Shown here: positions 24,086 through 31,965 of the stretch, piece after piece
Position numbering within the stretch: position 1 is the stretch's first letter
How the letters are laid out: the number at the start of each line of letters is the position of its first letter
Made by a program: the position numbers and the translations under genes
NCBI RefSeq assembly: GCF_008711285.1
Contig: NZ_VXDC01000013.1
Location: forward strand, 1 to 64,000
Origin: Roseibium aquae
GTDB taxonomy: Bacteria; Pseudomonadota; Alphaproteobacteria; Rhizobiales; Stappiaceae
Direction of reading: 5' to 3'
Length of the DNA: 64,000 bases
The notes under the pieces: model-generated
What the model saw: the letters and a program-made list of their open reading frames with translations, nothing else
Told to the model about the DNA's origin: nothing
The model's database searches: none

Positions 24086-25870
24086 TCAGATGACTGGGCC
24101 GCTCCAAACATCGGACTGGGCGTTTTTCTTCGGGGTATGGGATTCGGCGACATGGGCCGTTAGCGGATCGAGGGTGCGGAAGGCCTCATACTGGCTGAGG
24201 AAGACTTGACCGGTGAGGTGATCGAGAAAATCGGTCCGTTGCAGACGGTCCATCACCGGTCCTTTCACCTCCGACAGGTGAAAGGTGACCCCGCTGTCGG
24301 ACAGGCGGTGATTGATTTCTTCCAGGCTTTCCAGGGCGCTGGCGTCAATCTCGTTGACCGCCGGGCACATGAGCACAACATGCTCGATTGCCGGACGGTC
24401 GGCGACCAGCGCATAAATCCGGTCCTCCAGATAGCGGCTGTTGGCGAAGAACAGGCTCTCATCGACCCGCAAGGTGAGGACCTTGCTGCCGGTGACAACG
24501 GTGTGCCGGTCGATATTTCGGAAATGCTCCGATCCGGGCACAACGCCGACGATGGCCATATGCGGACGGCTGGACCGGTAGAGATACAGCGCGATGGACA
24601 GGGCGACACCGGTCACAACACCTTGCTCGACCCCGAAGAACAGCGTGATGGCGATTGTTGCCGCCATGGCGGAAAAGTCGCTCTTCGAATAGGCATAGGT
24701 GCGTTTGATCGCGCCGAAATCAACCAGCGACAGGACCGCGACGATGATGGTCGCGGCGAGGGTTGCCTGCGGCAGGTTGGTGAGGAGCGGGGTCAGAAAC
24801 AGCGTGGCGACGGCTATGCCAATGGCGGTAAATGCGCCGGCCGCCGGGGTCGCGGCTCCGGCGTCGAAGTTGACCACGGAGCGGGCGAAACCGCCGGTCA
24901 CCGGATAGCCGCCGGAAATGGCCGATGCGACGTTGGACGCGCCCAGCCCGATCAATTCCTGATCCGGATCGATGCGCTGCCGCTTCTTGGCTGCGAGCGT
25001 CTGGGCGACGGACACGGATTCGACGAAGCCGATCACCGAGATCAACAGCGCTGGGGCCGCAAGGTCCAGCCAAAGCTGGCTGTCTAAGGGGGGCAATTGC
25101 GGCATGGGCAGACCCGAGGGAATATCTCCCACAAGGCGCACGCCTTCTTCGCCAAGTTCGAGCAGGGCCGCGAGCAGAGTGGTTGCGGCAACGGCGGCAA
25201 CCGGGCCGGCCTTGGTCACGATATCCGCCCAGAAGGGCTTCAGCCCCAGACCGATCAAGAGTGGCTTCAGTCCCTTGCGCACCCAAAAGAGAAACGCGGT
25301 CGCGGTGGCGCCGATGGCAAGGGTGATCCAGTTGACGTCCGCGATATGGCTCCCGATCGACAGGAGGATGTCGTAGAGCGTATGACCCTGTGCCGGGACT
25401 CCCAGGATATGCTTGAGCTGACTGGAGGCAATTAGAAGGCCGGACGCGGTGATGAAGCCGGAAATCACGGGGTGGCTGAGCAGATTGGCGAGAAATCCGA
25501 GTTTCAGGAAGCCCATCACCATCAGCATCAGGCCGGACAGGAAGGCCAGCGCGATCGCAGCCCCGAGATACTCCGGGGTGCCCTGCTGGGCGAGCTCGCC
25601 GACCGCCGAGGCTGTCATGAGGGACACGACGGCGACCGGGCCGACGGCCAGCGCCCGGCTGGTTCCGAAAATGGCGTAGGCGACGAGCGGTAAAATCGAG
25701 GCGTAGAGCCCCACTTCCGGGGGCAGGCCGGCCAGCAGCGCATAGGCCAGGGACTGCGGGATCAGCATGATGGTGACGATGACCGCGGCAACAAGATCGC
25801 TGGTTGCGGTTTCACGGTCATAGGTCCGGCCCCAAGTCAGGATGGGAAAGTAGCGGACAAAAAGGGTCAT
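24086..25870 (-). CDS. SulP family inorganic anion transporter with STAS domain
   Basis: A 594-aa membrane protein. The transmembrane domain begins at about residue 25 with DLVAAVIVTIMLIPQSLAYALLAGLPPEVGLYAS, the SulP signature, and continues to about residue 425. The C-terminal STAS domain (about 445-560) contains LTLRVDESLFFANSRYLED and VVLMCPAVNEIDASALESLEEI. Substrates in the family include sulfate and bicarbonate. It lies downstream of the persulfide module on the same strand, so sulfate or sulfite export or uptake is the likely link; that is inference. Confidence 0.92.
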   Translation of the reverse strand: MTLFVRYFPILTWGRTYDRETATSDLVAAVIVTIMLIPQSLAYALLAGLPPEVGLYASILPLVAYAIFGTSRALAVGPVAVVSLMTASAVGELAQQGTPEYLGAAIALAFLSGLMLMVMGFLKLGFLANLLSHPVISGFITASGLLIASSQLKHILGVPAQGHTLYDILLSIGSHIADVNWITLAIGATATAFLFWVRKGLKPLLIGLGLKPFWADIVTKAGPVAAVAATTLLAALLELGEEGVRLVGDIPSGLPMPQLPPLDSQLWLDLAAPALLISVIGFVESVSVAQTLAAKKRQRIDPDQELIGLGASNVASAISGGYPVTGGFARSVVNFDAGAATPAAGAFTAIGIAVATLFLTPLLTNLPQATLAATIIVAVLSLVDFGAIKRTYAYSKSDFSAMAATIAITLFFGVEQGVVTGVALSIALYLYRSSRPHMAIVGVVPGSEHFRNIDRHTVVTGSKVLTLRVDESLFFANSRYLEDRIYALVADRPAIEHVVLMCPAVNEIDASALESLEEINHRLSDSGVTFHLSEVKGPVMDRLQRTDFLDHLTGQVFLSQYEAFRTLDPLTAHVAESHTPKKNAQSDVWSGPVI

Positions 25871-25944
25871 GAAGGGTTTGTCTTTGCGTTCACGCCCGTT
25901 TGAATGCCTCCATCACTCCAGATTGTCATGGGCGGACGGTGGGC

Positions 25945-25975
25945 GTGCGGTCGGCAATGAACCGACCGTACGCAC
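25945..25975 (-). terminator. Hairpin between the DUF442 gene and the SulP gene
   Basis: GTGCG/CGCAC and GTCGG/CCGAC form a stem with a small internal bulge, 12 bp past the DUF442 stop on the - strand. There is no T-run. It may attenuate transcription into the SulP gene. Confidence 0.35.
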
Positions 25976-25986
25976 GGCGGGCTTGG

Positions 25987-26391
25987 TTATTGTCCAAAAA
26001 GAGATCTGAGATCGTATCCGGCAGCGGCGGTCTGCTCCAAAATCTCGTTAGCAGGCCGGGTCTTTGCCTGGGAAAAGGCCCAGGCTGTTGCGCAGCGGGT
26101 GCCGCTTCGGCAGTAGGCGAAGACCGGTTTTGGAAGATCTTCCATGGCCGCCGCGAACGCATCGACGTCGTGCTGCGTCATGCCGCCGGAGACGATCGGC
26201 AAGTTCCGGATTTCCAGACCGGCTGCGGCGGCTGCCGCTGCGATCTCCTCATAGGAGGGCTGGTCCGGGCTTTCGCCATCGGGGCGGTTGCAGATCACTG
26301 ATTTGAAGCCAAGCGCCTTGATGTCCGCCAGGTCTTCAGGGTCGATTTGAGGGCTGACGGATATCTCGTCGGTGATCTGTTTCGGGGTCAT
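25987..26391 (-). CDS. TIGR01244/DUF442 sulfur transferase-like phosphatase
   Basis: A 134-aa protein of the DUF442 (dual-specificity-phosphatase-like) family with the Cys loop AYCRSGTRCATAW carrying the CxxGxR active-site pattern. In BigR-type operons this domain is fused to an ETHE1-like metallo-beta-lactamase in Blh proteins; here it is a separate gene 28 bp after the metallo-hydrolase. The context indicates sulfane-sulfur handling in hydrogen sulfide detoxification. Confidence 0.9.
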   Translation of the reverse strand: MTPKQITDEISVSPQIDPEDLADIKALGFKSVICNRPDGESPDQPSYEEIAAAAAAAGLEIRNLPIVSGGMTQHDVDAFAAAMEDLPKPVFAYCRSGTRCATAWAFSQAKTRPANEILEQTAAAGYDLRSLFGQ

Positions 26392-26419
26392 GGATGTCCT
26401 CGCAAATTTCCTGTGGTCA

Positions 26420-27313
26420 TTAAAGCCCGTTGACCGGGACCTTCAGGAAGGTTTTGCCGCTGTCATCGGCCGGTGGCAACTGCCCGGCGCGCATATTCAC
26501 CTGCAAGGAGGGAATAATCAGTTTCGGCATGGCGAGTTGCGCATCGCGTTCGGTCCGGAACTTGATGAAGTCTTCCCGTGTCTTGCCGCCGCCAACATGG
26601 ATGTTGTGGGCTTTTTCGTCCCCCACGGTCGTTTCCCACCGGATTTCCCGGCCGTTCGGCCCGTAATCGTGGCACATGAACAGCCGCATGTCGTCCGGCA
26701 GGGCGAGCACCTTCTGGATGGAGTCATACAGCGTGCCCGCGTCGCCGCCCGGGAAATCTGCCCGCGCCGATCCGCCGTCCGGCATGAACAGAGTATCTCC
26801 GACAAACGCCGCATTCCCGACCACATGGACCATACAGGCAGGCGTATGGCCAGGCGTGTAGATCGCGAAAGCAGTCATGGTGCCGATCTGGTAGGTATCG
26901 CCATCCACGAACAGACGGTCGAACTGGCTGCCGTCCCTCTGAAACTCGGTGCCTTCGTTGAAGACTTTGCCGAAGGTGTCCTGCACAACGGTGATCTTGT
27001 CGCCGATGCCGATTTTGCCGCCCAGTTTTCCTTGGATATAAGGCGCGCCGGAAAGGTGATCGGCATGGACGTGGGTTTCGATCAGCCACTCGACCTTCAG
27101 GTCATTCTTTTGAACGAAGGCGATGATCTCGTCGGCGCTGTCATAGGTGATGCGGCCGGCGGCGTAGTCGATGTCCATGACACTGTCGACAATCGCGCAT
27201 GCGTTCGAATTCGGATCCTTCACCACATAGCTGATGGTGTTGGTGGCCTCGTCGAAGAAGCCGGTCACTTCAGGCTTGACCGACATATCGACCGGATAAG
27301 GGGTGTTGGTCAT
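26420..27313 (-). CDS. MBL-fold metallo-hydrolase, persulfide dioxygenase (ETHE1/Blh)-like
   Basis: A 297-aa metallo-beta-lactamase-fold protein. Metal motifs are THVHADHLSGA (about 80-90), GHTPACMVHV, FVGDTLFMPD and the late His in FMCHDYGP. The segments SARADFPGGDAGTLYDSIQKVLALPDD and EKAHNIHVGG are typical of the ETHE1/Blh persulfide dioxygenase branch, which oxidises glutathione persulfide to sulfite. GGGAGAT precedes the ATG. The gene lies between two half-size YeeE/YedE transporters and the DUF442 gene. Confidence 0.92.
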   Translation of the reverse strand: MTNTPYPVDMSVKPEVTGFFDEATNTISYVVKDPNSNACAIVDSVMDIDYAAGRITYDSADEIIAFVQKNDLKVEWLIETHVHADHLSGAPYIQGKLGGKIGIGDKITVVQDTFGKVFNEGTEFQRDGSQFDRLFVDGDTYQIGTMTAFAIYTPGHTPACMVHVVGNAAFVGDTLFMPDGGSARADFPGGDAGTLYDSIQKVLALPDDMRLFMCHDYGPNGREIRWETTVGDEKAHNIHVGGGKTREDFIKFRTERDAQLAMPKLIIPSLQVNMRAGQLPPADDSGKTFLKVPVNGL

Positions 27314-27384
27314 TTCGATCTCCCTTTTGTCCTGTCACGGGCTTGGGGCACGAAACAGGCTTGTTTCGGTAGCCCGGCTCCGCC

Positions 27385-27837
27385 TTACGTTGCGGAGGAA
27401 TTTGCAATGGGCTGTTTCGGTTGGGTCAGCTGGGTTGCCAGCTTGTAGGCGGCCATTCCGGCGAGGATCGCGGCCGCGGCGATGAAAGGCTCGAAACGCC
27501 CCAGACCGAGGGCCGGAACAAGGCCGCCCGGGCAAAAACCCGAAAAGCCCCAGCCGATCCCGAAGACCGCCGAACCGCCGACCAGGCGAAGGTCGATATC
27601 CTTGCGGGTCGGCAGGGAAAATCCATTGGCGAGAACGGGGTGCGGCATACGGAACACAAGCCGGTAACCGATCGCGGTCACCAACAGCGCCCCGCCCATG
27701 ACGAACGCCAGGCTGGGATCCCAAGTCCCCGCGATGTCGAAGAAATTGAGAACTTTTGCGGGATTGGCCATGCCCGAAATCATGATCCCCGTGCCAAAGA
27801 CGAGGCCAATGCCAAATGCGGTCAAGATGCGGAACAT
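27385..27837 (-). CDS. YeeE/YedE family half-transporter (second subunit)
   Basis: A 150-aa membrane protein with the YeeE/YedE signature WGFSGFCPGGLVPALGLG and the N-terminal block FGTGIMISGMANPAKVLNFFDI. It begins 4 bp after the stop of the partner half-transporter. Full-length YeeE proteins (TsuA-like) import thiosulfate as one chain; half-size pairs (PmpA/PmpB type) occur in BigR sulfide-detoxification operons. It is probably a heterodimer with its neighbour. Confidence 0.9.
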   Translation of the reverse strand: MFRILTAFGIGLVFGTGIMISGMANPAKVLNFFDIAGTWDPSLAFVMGGALLVTAIGYRLVFRMPHPVLANGFSLPTRKDIDLRLVGGSAVFGIGWGFSGFCPGGLVPALGLGRFEPFIAAAAILAGMAAYKLATQLTQPKQPIANSSAT

Positions 27838-27840
27838 TGA

Positions 27841-28269
27841 TCAGCCTCCAATGACATGACGCATGACAAACACGGTCACGAGACCCGTTGCCATGAAGGT
27901 CACGGTCGCGACGATCGAACGGGCGGATAGGCGGGATATACCGCAAACGCCGTGGCCGCTGGTGCAGCCGGAACCGAGCGATGCGCCGATACCCACCAAA
28001 AACCCGCCAATGGCGAGCAGCAAGGGTTCGACTGGCACCTCGATCGCCGGCATCGAGCCGGTCACCCACATCATGGCGATCGGGCTGGCAATCATCCCGG
28101 CGATGAAGGCGGCCCGCCACCCCCAGTCCGGGGAGGTTGGCATGGCGAAAAGGCCGCTGACGATCCCGTTGATCCCTGCAATCCGCCCGTGGATTGCCAT
28201 GAGAGCAACAGTTGCGACCCCGATCAGGGCACCGCCCAGCAGCGCTGAGAAAGGAGTGAACTCGGTCAT
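27841..28269 (-). CDS. YeeE/YedE family half-transporter (first subunit)
   Basis: A 142-aa membrane protein with the matching half-signature GIGASLGSGCTSGHGVCGISRLSARS, whose Cys residues are the expected sulfur-relay positions. It is the first gene of the sulfide module: half-transporters, persulfide dioxygenase-like protein, DUF442, then SulP. An AT-rich dyad lies 18 bp before the ATG. No ArsR-type regulator (BigR) lies beside it. Confidence 0.9.
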   Translation of the reverse strand: MTEFTPFSALLGGALIGVATVALMAIHGRIAGINGIVSGLFAMPTSPDWGWRAAFIAGMIASPIAMMWVTGSMPAIEVPVEPLLLAIGGFLVGIGASLGSGCTSGHGVCGISRLSARSIVATVTFMATGLVTVFVMRHVIGG

Positions 28270-28287
28270 GATCCTCGATCCAATAGT

Positions 28288-28301
28288 TTCATTAAATTGA
28301 A
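28288..28301. promoter_or_regulatory. AT-rich dyad TTCATTAAATTGAA, candidate operator of the sulfide module
   Basis: TTCA/TGAA arms with an AT core, 19-32 bp upstream of the first half-transporter start. BigR-type ArsR repressors bind AT-rich dyads in this position, but no regulator gene is in the window to support the match. Confidence 0.4.
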
Positions 28302-28554
28302 TATAAAGAGCGGATGGGCCTTAATGCAAGGCCCTGCCGGAATATTTTCGCGAGCCGCTCCGGCGCGCAAGCTGGTGAAGTACCTTAGGCGCTTGTCGCG
28401 ATGGCCTTCGCCGATGACCGATGCGTCGTTTGAAATCCGCTAGGATCCGGCAGCGCGCCACGCTCAGGCGCTTTACGTATCACGGGCCTTGCATCTATGA
28501 AAAAAAGGCCTTCCGGGCCACAATGGCGAAGAGTTGCAAGAAAGGGGTCCTGAC

Positions 28555-29670
28555 ATGCGCCGGTGCTTGAACGCAGTGTCTTGTCTGGTTTCGGGTTTTC
28601 TGGTGTCGGTGGCACCCATGGCCTCGGCGGAAGAAGCGCTTCCCCGTGTTGCCCTCGAACTGTTCGGTCAGGAAGACATCGAAGGCGGTCTTGGCGGATG
28701 CTACTTTGCGATCTGGCAGCACAATCGGGATCCCGAAAAGGACCGGTTTGCCTATGCTTTTCATACGGATTTCGGCGAGAATGTCGCGCCCAATCCGGCA
28801 CGCATCGAAATCGCCGGGACTGTCCATCGGGTCGCGGAACTTGTCAGCGGCGGCCCCATCAAGGGCGGCCTTGCGACCCAGCATCTTTATGCCAATGGGG
28901 ACCGCTCGATACGGGTTCATATCGAAGTTCTGGACGCCGGCTATGCGAATGCCTTGACCACCCTCCATGATGTTTCCATGACGGTGATCGAGCGGGGCAA
29001 GGTTCCGTTCGTTCTGTCAGGCAAAGGCGTGCACGGATGCCCAAAGGCTGCGGGCACGGCCGGAAAACGGCAGGCGCCTGAAGTAGCGGCCGCAGATCAA
29101 GCACCCTTGAAGCGGCGGATCGAGCCCCGTCCCGCACCCTCCGGTCTCGGCTCAATGCCCGCGGGTCTTGCGTTCGGCCCGCCGGTCGATCTTGTCGAGC
29201 GTGGTGACGTCCCGGCGGCGTTGCAACGCGCCGCGCGGGAATGGGCTGGATCCGAATGCGACTTCGACCTGCCGGCCGCATGGCCGGGGACGCGCTACAG
29301 CGTCAATGACTTTTATGTTCTCTGGCAGCTTCCCTGTTTCAGTGGCGCGTACCAGGCATCGAGTGTCTTCGGTGTGACCCAGAATCCGCCCGGCGATTGG
29401 GCTGACATTCTGCTTCTCCCGGATCCAGCGACCCCCACTGGCAGCCTTTACGGCGCAATGAACGCCAAAGTCGATCCGCGGACAGGCCGGCTCGAAACCA
29501 CAGCCCTTGCCCGGGGGCTGGGTGATTGCGGCACCTATGCTGCCTACCGGCTTGTCGACGGGCCTGGTGAGGTGCTCGAATGGGATCTCCTGGAGTACCG
29601 GGCAAAACCGGAATGTGACGGGCAGGTCATTGCACCGGAACACTGGCCGCTGGTTCAGCGGACCTATTGA
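28555..29670 (+). CDS. DUF1176 domain-containing secreted protein
   Basis: A 371-aa protein. The start at 28555 has AAGAAAGGGG upstream and gives a signal peptide (LNAVSCLVSGFLVSVAPMASA-EEA). The C-terminal half (about 210-365) matches the DUF1176 pattern: VLWQLPCFSGAYQASSVFGV, RGLGDCGTYAAYRL and a final Cys region near ECDGQVI. The N-terminal half is of unknown fold. The function of the family is unknown; the likely location is the periplasm. The 3' end overlaps the convergent DedA-PAP2 gene by 44 bp. Confidence 0.8.
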   Translation: MRRCLNAVSCLVSGFLVSVAPMASAEEALPRVALELFGQEDIEGGLGGCYFAIWQHNRDPEKDRFAYAFHTDFGENVAPNPARIEIAGTVHRVAELVSGGPIKGGLATQHLYANGDRSIRVHIEVLDAGYANALTTLHDVSMTVIERGKVPFVLSGKGVHGCPKAAGTAGKRQAPEVAAADQAPLKRRIEPRPAPSGLGSMPAGLAFGPPVDLVERGDVPAALQRAAREWAGSECDFDLPAAWPGTRYSVNDFYVLWQLPCFSGAYQASSVFGVTQNPPGDWADILLLPDPATPTGSLYGAMNAKVDPRTGRLETTALARGLGDCGTYAAYRLVDGPGEVLEWDLLEYRAKPECDGQVIAPEHWPLVQRTY

Positions 29671-31687
29671 TCCCCTGAGCTTGTGCCGGCGAGACGGCAA
29701 GGACAACGGTTCGCCCGTCGGGGCGTATCCGCGTGAGGGCCCCCGGCAGTGTCAATGCCGGGTTATTGATGGCATCGGGCATGTCACGGTCCGTGCGCGG
29801 CCCAGAAAATTCGCCCATGGGCCGGACTATCGACTCGTGAACGACGCTTCCCGCGTGGATCTCAAGGCGTCGGCCTCCGTCCATCAAATCAAATCGGGTT
29901 GGCCAAAGCCGCAGAACCCAGCGACCTTGGTTTGGCGTCGGCTCGCGGTCTTCTTTCATGAGAACCAGATCCGGAGGCAAGCCATTATGCGTTCTGGGAA
30001 GCACGGGGAGGGCTTCGGCCGGTGTTTCGCCGACCACGAACCCCGCCGCCGATGAGAGAGACCACTTGGGGGCTGGGGTCCAGCCGCTGGCGGCCAGCGC
30101 GTGGACGAGGCTGTCCGGTGGGCCGGCGTATTGAATGATCAAGGGTTCTTCGATTTCGCCATTCAGCTCGATCCGGTTCCGCGGCAGTTCCAGCCATGCT
30201 TGCCCTTCCCATGCTTTGCGTGTGATGACCTCGCGCTCGATGCGCGGCGCATAGGCGGCGGCGGCCGTGTTGAAGTCCGATGAGACGTGCCAGGCTCCGA
30301 AGGTTGCAAGCGTGCCGGTGACCAGGCCGGCCAAGGTCCACCGCCCCACCTTTTCGTTGTGGATCGGGCCAAAAACAAAACCGAAAGCGGCCACCATGGC
30401 GGTCCCGAACAAGAAACCCGCCAGAACATCAGACATCCAGTGGGCACCAAGATAGACCCGGGAAAATCCGATCGAAATGATGAAGATTGCGGCGATGGTG
30501 AAGATCCCGGCCTTCGACCAGCGGCTGCGGTCATGGGCAACAAGAACCGCGCAGATTCCAAATAGAACAGTGATCAGTGTGGTATGACCGCTGGGGAAGC
30601 TGAAGGCGTCGGCGCCGGTGTACAGGTCCATGGGACGGGACCGGTGCAACAGCAGTTTGATGACCGGCACGAACAGCGCGGTCGAGGCCATCGCGATCAA
30701 GAAGCCGGTGCCGCGGCGCCAGGCCTTCCGGGCAAACAGATAGCAAGCCACCACAAGGGTCAAAACGGTCACAACGATGCCATCGCCCAGCATGGTGATG
30801 GTTATCATGATATGGTCGCCGGTTGGTGTGCGCAGGCTTTCGAACATGTTCAAGATCGCCACATCCGCCCGCACCATCGGCTCGCCGGGCGAGATCTCGC
30901 CCATCAGCCACAAAAAGGCTGGAATTGTGACCAGCAGGAGAAGCGCGGAGGCGAGCATGCCCGTCGATCGGGGATGCGCGGGATCGAACGTCCGCCCGAC
31001 CCATTGCGACAGCCGGCCGGGCCGTCGCGCGAACCAGTTTGCGAATGCCGCATGGGCGCCGGGAAACAGCGGAATGATGATCAGGATCAGCCAGCGCCCA
31101 AGCATGATGGCGAGGAAGAGGACCAGCAGCAGCGCCCCGGCGACCAGGGCGAGACGGCCGCTCACTTCGCCAAGCGCCGAAAGGGCCGTTCCGGCCAGAA
31201 TTCCCGGCGCAATGTGAGACGCGGTCCAGGCAATGGCCGATGTGACATTCACGAAGGTGAAGCGCCAGGCATTCATGCCGACCATGCCGGCGATCCCCGG
31301 AACCACCGATTTCACGCCTGGGACAAAGCGGCCGATGAAGACGCTCTTGCCGCCATGACGCTCGAAGAAGGCTTCGCCGCGGTCCATGATGATCGTATAG
31401 CGCGACAGCGGCCAGATGTTTCTGAGACGGTCCTTGTAAACATACCCCACCCAGTAGGAAATCGCGTCGCCGGCAATTGCCCCAAGGGTGGTCCAGACAA
31501 AGATCGTCCAGCCATCCAGTTTCCCCAGACCGATGAGCGTCCCGGCGCCAACCAGAACAACGGTGCTTGGGACAAACAGGCCAACGATAAACAAGGCTTC
31601 GCCCATGGCGGCGGCAAAGCAGATAAACCCGGCAATACCCGGGTTGTCGCCAATGAATGTAACGATTTGATTCAGAAAGTCGGTCAC
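29627..31687 (-). CDS. DedA - PAP2 phosphatase - LssY C-terminal fusion membrane protein
   Basis: A 686-aa polytopic protein with three domains. Residues 1-200 form a DedA/SNARE-associated domain (GLFVPSTVVLVGAGTL; GKSVFIGRFVPGVKSVVPGIAGM). Residues about 240-440 form a PAP2 lipid-phosphatase domain with all three motifs: KLLLHRSRP (344-352), FPSGH (364-368) and SRVYLGAHWMSD (409-420). Residues about 490-660 resemble the LssY C-terminal domain (WTPAPKWSLSS ... HNGLPPDLVL ... LRLWPTRF). DedA proteins flip polyprenyl or phospholipid phosphates, and PAP2 enzymes remove the phosphate. A combined flippase/phosphatase for undecaprenyl pyrophosphate or a phospholipid is a fair inference. Confidence 0.9.
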   Translation of the reverse strand: MTDFLNQIVTFIGDNPGIAGFICFAAAMGEALFIVGLFVPSTVVLVGAGTLIGLGKLDGWTIFVWTTLGAIAGDAISYWVGYVYKDRLRNIWPLSRYTIIMDRGEAFFERHGGKSVFIGRFVPGVKSVVPGIAGMVGMNAWRFTFVNVTSAIAWTASHIAPGILAGTALSALGEVSGRLALVAGALLLVLFLAIMLGRWLILIIIPLFPGAHAAFANWFARRPGRLSQWVGRTFDPAHPRSTGMLASALLLLVTIPAFLWLMGEISPGEPMVRADVAILNMFESLRTPTGDHIMITITMLGDGIVVTVLTLVVACYLFARKAWRRGTGFLIAMASTALFVPVIKLLLHRSRPMDLYTGADAFSFPSGHTTLITVLFGICAVLVAHDRSRWSKAGIFTIAAIFIISIGFSRVYLGAHWMSDVLAGFLFGTAMVAAFGFVFGPIHNEKVGRWTLAGLVTGTLATFGAWHVSSDFNTAAAAYAPRIEREVITRKAWEGQAWLELPRNRIELNGEIEEPLIIQYAGPPDSLVHALAASGWTPAPKWSLSSAAGFVVGETPAEALPVLPRTHNGLPPDLVLMKEDREPTPNQGRWVLRLWPTRFDLMDGGRRLEIHAGSVVHESIVRPMGEFSGPRTDRDMPDAINNPALTLPGALTRIRPDGRTVVLAVSPAQAQGINRSAEPAASVPVQ

Positions 31688-31965
31688 AGCATCATCACAC
31701 TGACAATGGAATGGGTTGCCGTCTCAACCGTCTTGCCTGGTAGAGTCCGTTATCCCCGCTTCATATAGGCGGCCGGCAGGCTGTCCAAGGACAAAAAGCG
31801 GCCAGCCGCTCGCACGCGTCCTGTTGCAGTGTACTGGCAAGCGGCCGGTTTTGCTTCTTGTCCCACAATGGAGCTAAGCTTTCCCGACGTTCGCGCGCGC
31901 CACGCGCGTCAATGGTTGATTTACGGTCCATGACCCATGATCGACCGGCTGGAAAGGGATCTCTC

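Noticed and set aside
30584-31768. 394-codon + strand frame opposite the DedA-PAP2 gene
   Set aside because: Low-complexity His/Gln/Arg composition mirrors the membrane segments on the other strand.
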